Shown here one piece after another: positions 34,016 through 42,174 of a DNA stretch of 42,174 nt (position 1 is the stretch's first letter; each line of letters begins with the position of its first letter). The notes beneath the pieces were generated by a model, which did not search any database, was not told the DNA's origin, and saw only the letters and a program-made list of their open reading frames with translations. A program made the translations under genes and the position numbers. The stretch covers positions 1-42,174 of the forward strand of contig CAYSLC010000022.1 in assembly GCA_964431545.1 (NCBI GenBank). The letters are read 5' to 3'. Source of the stretch: CAYSLC01 sp964431545 (lineage in GTDB: Bacteria; Desulfobacterota; Desulfobacteria; Desulfobacterales; JAABSP01).

Positions 34016-36211
34016 ATGGCGAAACAAACCAACTCCGGATCACCGGCGGCGGGTGCGGACGCCGCGCTGGAGGCACTCGACTACTGGGTTGACGCCGTTC
34101 AGCGGTCCATCCTCTTCATGGACGCCCTCCGGCAGCGGGGGAACCTCTATCTGGAGCACCTGGAGGCCGGGAAACCGCCGGTGCTGACCTTCGCGCACGA
34201 GACGGTCCTGGACGGACGGAACCTCCCCCGGCCGGTCAACTACGCCCTCGCCCGGATCATCCCCACCGACGGCACAACGGCCGATCCCGACAAACGGCCC
34301 ATCGTCATCATCGACCCCCGGGCCGGCCACGGCCCCGGCATCGGCGGCTCCAAGCGGGATTCCGAGGTGGGGGTCGCTCTCCACAACGGCCATCCGGTCT
34401 ACTTCGTCTTCTTCTACCCCCAGCCCATGCCGGGCCAGACCCTGGCCGACGTGAAGAAGGCCGAGGAGACCTTCGTGGAGACGGTGGCCGCCCGCCATCC
34501 CGGGGCCGACGAACCGGCGGTCATCGGCAACTGCCAGGCCGGCTGGGCCGTGGCCCTGCTGGGAGCCGAGCGGCCGGACATCACCGGCCCCCTGGTCCTA
34601 AACGGCGCGCCCCTCTCCTACTGGGCCGGCCTCCGGGGGAGAAACCCCATGCGGTACCGGGGCGGGATCTTCGGGGGGACCTGGATCACCTCCCTGATGA
34701 ACGATCTGGGCAACGGCAAGTTCGACGGCGCCAACCTGGTGGCCAACTTCGAGGATCTCAACCCGGCCAACACCTACTGGACCAAGCAGTACAACCTCTG
34801 GGCCAAGGTGGACACCGAGGCCCGGCGGTACCTCAACTTCGAGAAGTGGTGGAACGGCTACTTCTTCATGACCGCCGAGGAGATCCACTGGATCGTCGAC
34901 AACCTCTTCGTCGGCAACAAGCTCCAGGAGGGGAAGCTGGAACTCTCCAAGGGACGGACCATCGACCTCAAGAACCTGGAGGATCCGGTGGTCGTCTTCA
35001 CCTCCAGCGGCGACAACATCACCCCGCCCCAGCAGGCCCTCAACTGGATCATCGAGGCCTACCGGTCGGTGGACGAGATCCGCCGCCAGGGCCAGGTGAT
35101 CGTCTACCGGGTCCACGAGGACATCGGACACCTGGGGATCTTCGTCTCCGGAAAGGTGGCCAAAAAGGAGCACAGGGAGATCATCGGGACCATCGACCTG
35201 GTGGAGTACCTCTCCCCGGGGCTCTACGAGATGGTCATCGAAGAGAAGGGGAAGACGGCGGGGGTGACCGACTACCATGTCCGGTTCGAGGAGCGGACCA
35301 TCGACGATCTCCGGGCCTTCGACGACGGCACCGACGACGAGGCGGCCTTCCGGCCGGCAGCGGCGGTCTCCGAGATCAACGACGCCCTCTACCATCTCTT
35401 CCTGAGCCCCTGGGTGCGGATGGCGGTCAACGAGACCACGGCGGAGACCCTGCGGCAGCTCCACCCCCTGCGGGTCTCCCGGTACGCCTTCTCGGACCGA
35501 AACCCCTTCATGGCCCCTGTCAGGGCCATGGCCGAGGCGGTGCGGGAAAACCGGCAACCGGTCTCCCCGGAGAATCGGTGGCGCAGGTTCCAGGAGGCCT
35601 TCTCCGCCGGCATGGCGGGGCTTTTCGATCTCTACCGGGATCAGCGGGACCTCGCCATGGAGACCGCCTTCTACGCCCTGTACGACAACCCCGTGGTCCG
35701 GTCCCTCTTTCCGGAGCCGGAGGAGGAAGCATCGAAACGACGTCCGGCTGGCCGGACCGCGCCGGCGGAACCGGTGGATTCCCGCCCCGCCCCCAAGGCG
35801 AAACCGAAGAAGGCCGCCGGGACCGCCCGGGACAAGGACCGGGCCCGATGGCTGGCGGCCATGAAGGAGGGGGGGCTGGCCGAGGGGATCGTCCGGGTCA
35901 TGGTGGCCATGGCCGGGGCCGATCGGATCCTCGACAAGGCGGAGCTGGAGAGCTACGAAAAGATCCTCAAATCCCATGACGGGATGAAGGGGATCCGGCG
36001 GACCGAGTTCAAGAAGATGGTCAAGGACCAGGCCCGGATCCTCCAGACCGATCAGGAGAAGGCGATCGCCTCCCTGCCCAAGCTGCTGTCCACCACCGAA
36101 CAGCGGCTGGAGGTGGTCAACGTGGCCAAGCGGATCGCCTTCGCCGACACGGAGTTCGCCGGACAGGAGCGGGCCCTGCTCAAGAAGATCCAGAAGGCCC
36201 TCGACCTGTAG
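34016..36211 (+). CDS. DUF3141 alpha/beta-hydrolase with TerB-like C-terminal domain
   Basis: A 731-residue cytoplasmic protein. The first 590 residues match the DUF3141 group, relatives of polyhydroxyalkanoate synthase (PhaC). A triad is visible: Cys173 in GNCQAG (nucleophile elbow), Asp333 in SSGDNITPP and His372 in EDIGHLGIF. After a Pro/Lys-rich linker (about 605-640) comes a helical C-terminal domain (about 640-731; MAMAGADRILDKAELESYEKIL and later IAFADTEFAGQERALLKKI) with the acidic pattern of TerB/DjlA-like domains. ATG 34016 has GAAAGGA 6 bases upstream. It leads an operon with an acyl-CoA dehydrogenase, so an acyl-thioester substrate is plausible. The reaction of the family is not firmly known. 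Confidence 0.8.
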   Translation: MAKQTNSGSPAAGADAALEALDYWVDAVQRSILFMDALRQRGNLYLEHLEAGKPPVLTFAHETVLDGRNLPRPVNYALARIIPTDGTTADPDKRPIVIIDPRAGHGPGIGGSKRDSEVGVALHNGHPVYFVFFYPQPMPGQTLADVKKAEETFVETVAARHPGADEPAVIGNCQAGWAVALLGAERPDITGPLVLNGAPLSYWAGLRGRNPMRYRGGIFGGTWITSLMNDLGNGKFDGANLVANFEDLNPANTYWTKQYNLWAKVDTEARRYLNFEKWWNGYFFMTAEEIHWIVDNLFVGNKLQEGKLELSKGRTIDLKNLEDPVVVFTSSGDNITPPQQALNWIIEAYRSVDEIRRQGQVIVYRVHEDIGHLGIFVSGKVAKKEHREIIGTIDLVEYLSPGLYEMVIEEKGKTAGVTDYHVRFEERTIDDLRAFDDGTDDEAAFRPAAAVSEINDALYHLFLSPWVRMAVNETTAETLRQLHPLRVSRYAFSDRNPFMAPVRAMAEAVRENRQPVSPENRWRRFQEAFSAGMAGLFDLYRDQRDLAMETAFYALYDNPVVRSLFPEPEEEASKRRPAGRTAPAEPVDSRPAPKAKPKKAAGTARDKDRARWLAAMKEGGLAEGIVRVMVAMAGADRILDKAELESYEKILKSHDGMKGIRRTEFKKMVKDQARILQTDQEKAIASLPKLLSTTEQRLEVVNVAKRIAFADTEFAGQERALLKKIQKALDL

Positions 36212-36245
36212 ACGAACCGTTCGAACCCCCATCCAAGGAGGCGGC

Positions 36246-37610
36246 ATGCTCGATTTCACCCTCAGCGACGATCAGCGGGACCTGCGACAAAAGGCCCGGG
36301 AATTCGCCATCCGGGAGGTTCTGCCGGTGGCCTGGGCCTACGACGACAAGGATGACATTCCGCTTTTCCTCATCCGGAAGGCCTTTGACGCCGGATTGAT
36401 GAACAGCGACATCCCGGAGGCCTACGGGGGCAGGGGACTGGGGCTGGTGGAGGCGGCCATCGTCACCGAGGAGATCGCCGCCGCCTGCCCCGGGATCGCC
36501 ACCTCCACCTTCGACAACGCCCTGGGGTACGAGCCGCTGCTGCTGTCGAAGAACGAAGCGGCCAAAAAGCGGTACCTGCCGGAGATCGCCACGGACTTCA
36601 AGCGGATCTGTTTCGCCACCTCCGAGCCGGTCATGGGCTCGGATGTCTCCGGAATCCAGTGCCGGGCCGAGGCGGACGGGGAGGACTTCATCCTCACCGG
36701 CACCAAATACTGGATCACCAACGGCGGCATCGCCGACTACATGGCCGTCTTCGCCACGGTGGATCCCAAGTCCAAGCACGAGGGGATCTGCGCGTTCCTG
36801 GTGGACCGCGGGTGGGAGGGGGTCTCCGTGGGCCTGCCCATCCCCAAGATGGGCCAGCGGTGCTCCAACACGACGGCCCTCCATTTCGACAAGGTCCGGG
36901 TGCCGAAGGAGAACGTCCTGGCCCCGCCGGGAAAAGGGTTCGTCCTGGCCATGAAGACCTTCTCCCGGACCCGGCCGGTGATCGGCGCCTTTGCCGTGGG
37001 CGCGGCCCGGACGGCCATGGAGATGGCCATCGACTACGCCAAGAAGCGCAAGGCCTTCGGCATGCCCATATCGGGGTTCCAGGCGGTCCAGTTCAAGATC
37101 GCCGAGATGTACCAGAAGGTGGAGACGAGCCGTCTTTTGGTGCTCAAGGCCGCCTGGGAGGCCGACCGGGGCCTCGACCCCACCATCTCCGCCTCCATCT
37201 CCAAGTTCTACGCCACCGAGGCCGCATTCGAGGTGGTCAACGACGCCATGCAGATCCTCGGCGGATACGGATACACCCGCATGTTCCCCCTGGAGAAACT
37301 CCTCCGGGACGTCCGCCTGCTCATGATCTACGAGGGGACCAGCGAGGTCCAGCGGGTAATCGTCTCGGGATACGCCATGAACGCCTATGAGCACGCCATG
37401 CCGCCCCTGGAGGAGATCCCGATCCTGCGGGAAATCGACCTGGACGCCGACGGTGCCCCGTCGGCCGATGTCATCGCCTGGCGGTGCCGGATGTGCGGCC
37501 ACGTCCACTACGGGGACGAACCACCGGAGGCGTGCCCCTACTGCTTCTTCCCCAAGGGCGCCTTCCGGCGGGTGTGGCCCGGAAAAGAGGCCGGGGACAA
37601 GGAGGACTGA
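36246..37610 (+). CDS. Acyl-CoA dehydrogenase with C-terminal rubredoxin-like domain
   Basis: A 454-residue protein. Residues 1-385 form a standard acyl-CoA dehydrogenase: FATSEPVMGSD (flavin/substrate loop), a GGYGYTR motif and the catalytic base Glu363 in YEGTSEVQR. It introduces an alpha-beta double bond in an acyl-CoA using FAD. The last 45 residues carry a rubredoxin/rubrerythrin-like zinc or iron site with Cys414, 417, 430 and 433. Acyl-CoA dehydrogenases usually give electrons to ETF; the fused domain could be a built-in one-electron acceptor. AAGGAGG precedes ATG 36246, 34 bp after the DUF3141 gene. The chain length of the substrate is not evident. Confidence 0.9.
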   Translation: MLDFTLSDDQRDLRQKAREFAIREVLPVAWAYDDKDDIPLFLIRKAFDAGLMNSDIPEAYGGRGLGLVEAAIVTEEIAAACPGIATSTFDNALGYEPLLLSKNEAAKKRYLPEIATDFKRICFATSEPVMGSDVSGIQCRAEADGEDFILTGTKYWITNGGIADYMAVFATVDPKSKHEGICAFLVDRGWEGVSVGLPIPKMGQRCSNTTALHFDKVRVPKENVLAPPGKGFVLAMKTFSRTRPVIGAFAVGAARTAMEMAIDYAKKRKAFGMPISGFQAVQFKIAEMYQKVETSRLLVLKAAWEADRGLDPTISASISKFYATEAAFEVVNDAMQILGGYGYTRMFPLEKLLRDVRLLMIYEGTSEVQRVIVSGYAMNAYEHAMPPLEEIPILREIDLDADGAPSADVIAWRCRMCGHVHYGDEPPEACPYCFFPKGAFRRVWPGKEAGDKED

Positions 37611-37611
37611 C

Positions 37612-38163
37612 ATGGATCTCAAGGCGATGTGGACGGAGTTCGCGGAGACCTGGAAGGCGGTGATGATCCGGACCGAAGCCTTCTTCGAGGCGTGGGATCC
37701 GACGGAACCGTGGGACCGGGTCCTGCGGTTTCTCGGGGTCTGCGGCGTCATCGCCGGGGCCGTGACCACGGTCTTCACCTTCGGCGGGGGGATCCTGACG
37801 ATCCTCCTCTACCCCCTGGGGCTGATCCTGGGGACCCTGCTGGCGGGGGCCGTGCTCCACCTCTGCTTCCGGATCTTCGGCGGGTCCGGGGGGATGGAGG
37901 CGACCCTCAAGATGGTGGGGTACACCCAGGCGGTGAGCGTCTTCTCCCTGGGGATCCCCGCCCTGGGGATGCTGGCGGGCCTCTACCAGCTCTGGCTGAT
38001 GACCGCGGGGGGCAAGGCGGTCCACAACCTCAACACCCGCACCGCCCTGATGGCCGTGATCCTTCCCGTGGCCGTGGTCTTCGTGCTCATGGTGGTTCTC
38101 ACCTTCGTCTTCGGCGTCGCCTTCTTCGGCGGGGTGCTCTCCCACGAGGGCCGGACCTACTGA
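37612..38163 (+). CDS. YIP1-family membrane protein
   Basis: A 183-residue membrane protein with about five hydrophobic segments (38-60, 62-84, 103-122, 126-134, 143-175). It has the overall layout of the YIP1 family: a hydrophilic N-terminus with an amphipathic helix and Gly-rich membrane segments such as FGGGILTILLYPLGLILGT. Bacterial members are uncharacterised. AAGGAGG precedes ATG 37612, and the start follows the acyl-CoA dehydrogenase stop by one base, so it is in the same operon. It may anchor or organise the operon's enzymes at the membrane; that is a guess. Confidence 0.7.
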   Translation: MDLKAMWTEFAETWKAVMIRTEAFFEAWDPTEPWDRVLRFLGVCGVIAGAVTTVFTFGGGILTILLYPLGLILGTLLAGAVLHLCFRIFGGSGGMEATLKMVGYTQAVSVFSLGIPALGMLAGLYQLWLMTAGGKAVHNLNTRTALMAVILPVAVVFVLMVVLTFVFGVAFFGGVLSHEGRTY

Positions 38164-38187
38164 CGCCGCCCCGCGAGGACGGCGGCG
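38164..38187. terminator. Hairpin between convergent operons
   Basis: Arms 38164-38170 and 38181-38187 pair perfectly (7 bp), with a further short pairing in the 10-base loop, in the 36 bp between the YIP1-like gene and the convergent chemoreceptor gene. It may act as a bidirectional terminator, though no T-run follows in either direction. Confidence 0.4.
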
Positions 38188-38199
38188 GACCGGCGGGTA

Positions 38200-39912
38200 T
38201 CAGGTCCGGCTGCCCATGAGCCGGTTCAGCTCCCGGACGAAGGTCCGCATGACCTCCGCCTGTTGTTTCAGCTTCCCCGACACCCCGGCGGAGGTCTCCG
38301 CGTTTTCCGAATTTTCCCGCACGATGGTCTCGATTTCGGCGACGGCGGCGTTGATCTGATCGATGGCCTCTTGTTGATCCCTGGAGGCCCGGGAGATCTC
38401 GGAGATCAGGTCCGACAGGCTGGCGGCGCTTTCGGAGAGCCTTCCGAAGGAGCCGTCCACGTCCCCGACGATCTTCGAAACATTGCCGATCTTCTCCACC
38501 GTCCCCTGGATGATGGAGGCGGTGTTCTTCGCCGCCTGGGCCACCCGTTCCGCGAGGTTTTTCACCTCCCCGGCCACCACCGCGAACCCGGTTCCGGCTT
38601 CCCCGACCCGGGCCGCCTCCACGGCGGCGTTGAGGGCCAGGAGGTTGGTCTGGAAGGCGATGTCCTCGATGGTGGCGATGATCTTGCGGCTCTCGGTGCT
38701 CGCCGCCAGAATGTCGTCCATGGACCGGGTCAGCTCCGAGATGTGGTCGCTGGTCTGGATCCGGGTTTGGTTGGAGTCCCTCACGGTCTCGTCCGCCCGG
38801 CCGGCGTTCTCGGCGGCCCCGCCGATCATTTGCCCCACCTCTCGGAGGGAGGCGGAGGTCTCCGCCACCGAGGAGGCCTGGCGGGACGAACTGTGGGCCA
38901 GCGATCTGCTCGATGAAAGAACCGCCTCGGAGAGCCGGTTGGTCTCCTCCTCCGCGCCGATCAGACCCTTGAGGACCCGGTTGATGGGCCGGACGATGGT
39001 GTGGACGAGCAGGACCGCCAGGAGGGCCGCCAGGACCACGGCGACGGCGGCCACGGTCAGGTTCACCCGGCGGATCCGGTCGAGGGGGCCGAGGACTTCG
39101 CTCTCTTCCACGGTCACCCCGACGATCCATCCCAGGCGCTCATAGGGATGGTACGCGATGATCCGTTTCGTCTCCCCCCGTTCACGGTGGAGGATCGGCG
39201 GGCCCGGAGCGCGTATCGCCTCCGCCAGCTCCTTGTATCCGGCGGTTTCGTCGAAGATCTCCGATCGGATCGGCGAGGCGATGACCACCCCCTCCCGGTT
39301 CACGACAAAGGCGTGCCCGCCGACCCCGATCTCGGCCGATGAGATGAACCGATCGTCGAAGTACCGGAGGTCGATCCGCCCCAGGATCACGCCCACCGTC
39401 TCCTCGTTCATCATCAGCGGCGAGGAGATGGTCAGGGAGGGGCGTCCCGTGGATGGGCTTCTGGTCACCTTCGACAGATGGAGATTTCCGTCCATGGCCT
39501 CCTGGAAAGAGGGGTCGCCGGAGAGGTCCCCGCCGATCGCTTCCGGGTTCGAGGAGGCGATGATCTCGCCGTCCGGGTCGGCCACGGCCACCTGTTCGTA
39601 ATATCCGTAGTCCCCCTCGATCTTCCGCAGGAGGGCGTTGGCGGAATCGACCACGGCCGCCCCCAGAATGTCCTGAACCACCGCCGCGAAGGTGGCGTCT
39701 TCCCGCCAGTAGACGAAGTTCAACAGGATATCCCGGATGAACGTATCGATGAGGGTGGTGATCGATTCCGCGGTCCTTGCCATCTGGGTGTGCGTGAGCC
39801 GAACGAAGACCTCCCTCGATTTCCAGTGGGAGAAGAGGTTCGAAAAGCCGAGGCATGCCGCGAAGATGAGGACGGTGGGGATCAGAAATCGTTTTCTAAG
39901 GCTCAAACGCAT
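38200..39912 (-). CDS. Methyl-accepting chemotaxis protein with Cache sensor
   Basis: A 570-residue receptor. Transmembrane helices at about 9-29 and 284-304 bracket a periplasmic double-Cache-like domain: VAVADPDGEIIASSNP in the membrane-distal module (108-123), then GVILGRIDLRYF, GHAFVVNREGVVIASP in the second (199-214) and GWIVGVTV near the membrane. Cache domains usually bind small organic acids, amino acids or similar ligands. The cytoplasmic domain has the conserved tip IEDIAFQTNLLALNAAVEAA (415-434) and no pentapeptide tether. GGAGGA precedes ATG 39912. It lies downstream of YfiR-like and OmpA-like genes on the same strand and may respond to them. Confidence 0.9.
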   Translation of the reverse strand: MRLSLRKRFLIPTVLIFAACLGFSNLFSHWKSREVFVRLTHTQMARTAESITTLIDTFIRDILLNFVYWREDATFAAVVQDILGAAVVDSANALLRKIEGDYGYYEQVAVADPDGEIIASSNPEAIGGDLSGDPSFQEAMDGNLHLSKVTRSPSTGRPSLTISSPLMMNEETVGVILGRIDLRYFDDRFISSAEIGVGGHAFVVNREGVVIASPIRSEIFDETAGYKELAEAIRAPGPPILHRERGETKRIIAYHPYERLGWIVGVTVEESEVLGPLDRIRRVNLTVAAVAVVLAALLAVLLVHTIVRPINRVLKGLIGAEEETNRLSEAVLSSSRSLAHSSSRQASSVAETSASLREVGQMIGGAAENAGRADETVRDSNQTRIQTSDHISELTRSMDDILAASTESRKIIATIEDIAFQTNLLALNAAVEAARVGEAGTGFAVVAGEVKNLAERVAQAAKNTASIIQGTVEKIGNVSKIVGDVDGSFGRLSESAASLSDLISEISRASRDQQEAIDQINAAVAEIETIVRENSENAETSAGVSGKLKQQAEVMRTFVRELNRLMGSRT

Positions 39913-40073
39913 GGGGAATCCTCCAAGAACAACGGGGCGGTGTCTCCGGCGCCTCTGGCGCGATCATGTCGGCCATGGGCCGACGGGTTCCGGACGGCGG
40001 AGTTCGGCCGTCTCGCGGCGGCCATTGCCCGGCGGCCGGAGGGATACAGGGCGAACCCGTGGACGGACCGGGG

Positions 40074-40586
40074 TTATTTGACGACCGTGGCGATCTTCAG
40101 AATCACCGGATTCCAATCCATGCCCTCCTTCTCCGAGGCGGACAGATTGAACAGAATTTTCGGCTTTTTCTTCTCGACCCCCACGCCCAGGGTCACCCCT
40201 TCGGTGACGAGTTCCGGAATGCCGGTGATGCTCAACACCTTCCTGCCCTGGGTGTACGCGATCACCGAGGCGAGATTTCGCGCGGTGCCCAGATAGAGGA
40301 CGGAGGGAGGATCGTCGGGAAGCCCGTGACCTTCGGTGACGGCGGAAAGCCTGGATTTTCCGATCTCCATGCCCACCGCCTTTTTGATCTCCGCCGCGAA
40401 CGCGGGCGCGTCGATGACATGAATGACGACATCCTCCCCCTGGTTCAGGTCATTGTTGAACAGAAACAGCTTGAGAAAGAGTTTGGCCTGGATGTCGATG
40501 GGCGCGTGGTCGTATTCGGCCTGGGGGATGGAAGGGAACACCAGCAGCACTAGCAGGAAAAGGGCATACGGCGTCGTTTTTTTCAT
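40074..40586 (-). CDS. YfiR-like periplasmic protein
   Basis: A 170-residue exported protein with a signal peptide (about residues 1-23). The mature part follows the YfiR/HmsC (DUF4154) plan: an opening IDIQAKLFLKLFLF segment, a central VLYLGTARNLASVIAYTQGRKVLSITGIPELVTEG stretch (in family members LSVSD...F) and an ending FNLSASEKEGMDWNPVILKIATVV, matching the family NL..A...GL.ISS.LLKLA.VV. YfiR is a periplasmic inhibitor of the diguanylate cyclase YfiN and is bound by the lipoprotein YfiB. Here no cyclase is present. The start at 40586 has AGGTGGA upstream; the longer frame to 40709 would have no signal peptide. Confidence 0.75.
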   Translation of the reverse strand: MKKTTPYALFLLVLLVFPSIPQAEYDHAPIDIQAKLFLKLFLFNNDLNQGEDVVIHVIDAPAFAAEIKKAVGMEIGKSRLSAVTEGHGLPDDPPSVLYLGTARNLASVIAYTQGRKVLSITGIPELVTEGVTLGVGVEKKKPKILFNLSASEKEGMDWNPVILKIATVVK

Positions 40587-40641
40587 CGGAAATCCACCTG
40601 CCGGGCGGCCCGGCGGCCGGAGGGGGCGGTGCGCGGAAGGT

Positions 40642-41490
40642 TCATCGATCCTCGGGTTCGGCATCCACGGTGATCCGGCTGTAGATTTTGCAGATCCGAC
40701 GCCGCTCATCCTGGGGCTGATAAGGCGGTTCGGCGTTCTCCCCCGGAAAGGGAAGCGTCTCCCCCAGGCCGATGATCGTGGACTCTCCCATGGAGACGTT
40801 CTCCATCCGCAGGCTCTCCACCTCCATTTCGATGTATTCGAAGATGGCCTGGGCCCGGAGATGGGAGAGCTTTTTGTTCAGCACCTTCTTTCTCTCCACC
40901 GGGTCCCCGGGGAGGGGGCCGTCGATCTCCCGTTTGAGCCTTTCCGCCAGTTCGGGGCCCGGCGGGGTTTCATCGGCATAGCCGACCGCCTTGATCTCGA
41001 TGGTGAGGGGGCGGTCGGGAAAGAGCTTTTGAAAGATCCGCACCTGGCTTTCGATGATCGACTCGGTGAGCGCCTTCAGGCTGCGCTTCCCTTCCTCGGA
41101 AAGTTCCGACACCTTGTATCTGCCCAGTTTGAAGAAGACATCGCTGCTGAAGACCTTGTCCACCGAATTTCTGATGTTCGCTTCGATCTCCCGGGTTTTC
41201 CGACGGTATCGCCGGATCAGTTTCTCGTCATAGGGGGCCTTGCCCGCTTCGATCCGATCGAGGATCTCCTTCATGGTGTTGAGTTTTTCGAGGATATCGA
41301 GGTGCTGGCTGGTGGGGTCGGGACTCTTCTCCACCATCTTCTGGGTCTCTTGGATGGAGGTGTCCAATATCTCCAGGATCTCCACGAGCGCTCTTTTTTG
41401 TTCCCGGGTGAGTGACGGTGTCGTGGCGCACGCCGATACGGCGGCCACCAGGGCCACCATCCATGGCGTCACTTTTTTCAGCCTGTCCAT
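40642..41490 (-). CDS. OmpA-like outer-membrane lipoprotein
   Basis: A 282-residue lipoprotein: a signal peptide with lipobox VSAC (Cys21), an alpha-helical stalk with coiled-coil character (about 25-130), and a C-terminal OmpA-like domain (about 135-275): a KVSELSEEGKRSLKALTE start, IKAVGYADE, LSHLRAQAIFEYI and GLGETLPF...DERRRICKIYSRI. The motif order is that of peptidoglycan-binding OmpA/Pal/YfiB domains, although the binding Asp/Arg residues are only partly recognisable. AGGAGG lies 13 bases before ATG 41490, rather far. It precedes the YfiR-like gene by 55 bp, the pairing seen for YfiB and YfiR. Confidence 0.75.
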   Translation of the reverse strand: MDRLKKVTPWMVALVAAVSACATTPSLTREQKRALVEILEILDTSIQETQKMVEKSPDPTSQHLDILEKLNTMKEILDRIEAGKAPYDEKLIRRYRRKTREIEANIRNSVDKVFSSDVFFKLGRYKVSELSEEGKRSLKALTESIIESQVRIFQKLFPDRPLTIEIKAVGYADETPPGPELAERLKREIDGPLPGDPVERKKVLNKKLSHLRAQAIFEYIEMEVESLRMENVSMGESTIIGLGETLPFPGENAEPPYQPQDERRRICKIYSRITVDAEPEDR

Positions 41491-41520
41491 GATCGATTCT
41501 CGGCCTCCTGATAGTTCAAC

Positions 41521-41539
41521 GGAACGCCAAAGGCGTTCC
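41521..41539. promoter_or_regulatory. 8-bp perfect hairpin in the lipoprotein leader region
   Basis: GGAACGCC, AAA, GGCGTTCC forms a tight stem-loop 30 bp upstream of the lipoprotein start, ahead of its AGGAGG. The surrounding 283 bp (41491-41773) hold no supported gene; the hairpin could be a terminator for the upstream minus-strand gene or part of the leader. Confidence 0.35.
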
Positions 41540-41773
41540 CCCTCCCTCGGTGTGGTATGACCGGTCATCGCACGGCCCGGCGGCGTATGGGATTCGCCAG
41601 GAATCGGCCATATCCGCCCCGTGCGACGGCCGCGAAGATCGGAGGCCGAAAACGAAACGGTTCGGCCGCCTGCCTCTAAATAGCCTATCCGCGACGGACC
41701 ATCAAGGGATATCTTCCTTGTGGGGGGGATCCCCGATGAGAGCGACGTTCCGGAACGCCTGGCCCCCCGCTCG

Positions 41774-42174
41774 TTACATCGACCTCTGGAACGCCAGTTT
41801 GAAGCGTTTTTTCGGGCTGTCGAACTTTACTGACTGGGGGTCGAAATCGTCGGGATTGTCCGGCCAATAGCTTTGGGCGTGACCGTCCAGCCATTCCCGC
41901 ATCGAATCGTATTCCGGGTGTTTGGGGTCTTTTACGATCTCCAGCAGTTCGTAGTAGCCGGAAACGCCGCCGCAGTCTTCGGGAGGGCATGCCCTTTCGC
42001 CGTTTAGGCAGATGGGATACTTTTGTCCCTTTTCCTTCAACGAGATCGCTTCAAGCAGCACGTTGTGTTCCCATCCATCGCCGAAATCGTATCGGTAAAG
42101 GGCCGTCCGTCCCGGCAGGTCGATATGATATTTGATCGGTCTCTCCCAACTTGGGAGGATTTTTCGGTCATCAG
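41774..42174 (-). CDS. pRiA4b ORF-3-like protein, 5' end missing
   Basis: About 133 C-terminal residues are visible, reading in frame from the right edge. The family hallmark YDFGDGWEHNVLLE is present, preceded by ILPSWERPIKYHIDL and followed by a Cys-containing CPPEDCGGVSGYYELLE stretch and a KRF-type end, as in the plasmid pRiA4b ORF-3 group (PF07929). The GTG at 42061 is not the true start because the conserved motif lies before it. The family's function is unknown, and members often lie on mobile or accessory DNA. Confidence 0.85.
   Translation of the reverse strand, partial: DDRKILPSWERPIKYHIDLPGRTALYRYDFGDGWEHNVLLEAISLKEKGQKYPICLNGERACPPEDCGGVSGYYELLEIVKDPKHPEYDSMREWLDGHAQSYWPDNPDDFDPQSVKFDSPKKRFKLAFQRSM

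Overview
This 42 kb window is a high-GC bacterial chromosome segment from an anaerobe, most likely a member of the Desulfobacterota (sulfate/sulfur-reducing or syntrophic Deltaproteobacteria). The pointers are multihaem c-type cytochromes beside NarI/HdrE-like membrane proteins, two HdrD/DsrK-type CCG iron-sulfur proteins, a tungsten aldehyde ferredoxin oxidoreductase (AOR)-like protein, an iron-sulfur flavoprotein, an MtaA-like methyltransferase and two large chemoreceptors. The taxonomic call is inference from gene content; no rRNA, tRNA, CRISPR array or insertion sequence was seen.

Left part (1-7151, minus strand): a ureohydrolase cut by the window edge, then an MtaA/UroD-like methyltransferase, a small membrane protein, an NCS2/AzgA-like permease, a CCG-type Fe-S protein, a GlcD-like FAD oxidase and a FadR-type GntR regulator at the head. 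The FAD and Fe-S proteins look like a glycolate/D-lactate-type dehydrogenase pair. A 230 bp divergent control region (7152-7381) holds a clear palindrome and a sigma70-like promoter.

Central redox island (7382-17878, plus strand): ferredoxin, AOR-like protein without its Fe-S ligands, GATase1/BPL_N-like protein, TM-anchored hexahaem cytochrome, b-type cytochrome, heptahaem cytochrome fused to a NarI/HdrE-like membrane domain, HdrD-like protein, an unrecognised protein, a NitT/TauT-type binding protein, a YdhR-like protein and an iron-sulfur flavoprotein. Start/stop overlaps (TTGA, TGATG, GTGA, ATGA) tie much of it into one operon. It resembles the Dsr/Hmc/Tmc membrane redox complexes in its parts but not in gene order or fusions, and it is the best candidate for an undescribed system here.

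Middle (17879-30187): an AT-richer Rpn-family nuclease gene; a small protein and a nucleotide-transporter-like permease; two periplasmic serine hydrolases (beta-lactamase/PBP fold) that converge and overlap by 62 bp; a secreted PEP-synthase/glucan-dikinase-like protein; and a branched-chain-amino-acid-type binding protein overlapping the start of a chemoreceptor whose sensor region is internally duplicated.

Right part (30188-42174): an APC permease with two C-terminal UspA-like domains, a YkgJ-type cysteine-cluster protein and a small membrane protein (minus); a promoter-led plus-strand operon of a DUF3141 hydrolase with TerB-like tail, an acyl-CoA dehydrogenase fused to a rubredoxin-like domain and a YIP1-like membrane protein; then on the minus strand an OmpA-like lipoprotein, a YfiR-like periplasmic protein and a Cache chemoreceptor, an arrangement recalling YfiBNR with a chemoreceptor in place of the diguanylate cyclase. 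A pRiA4b ORF-3-like gene is cut by the right edge.
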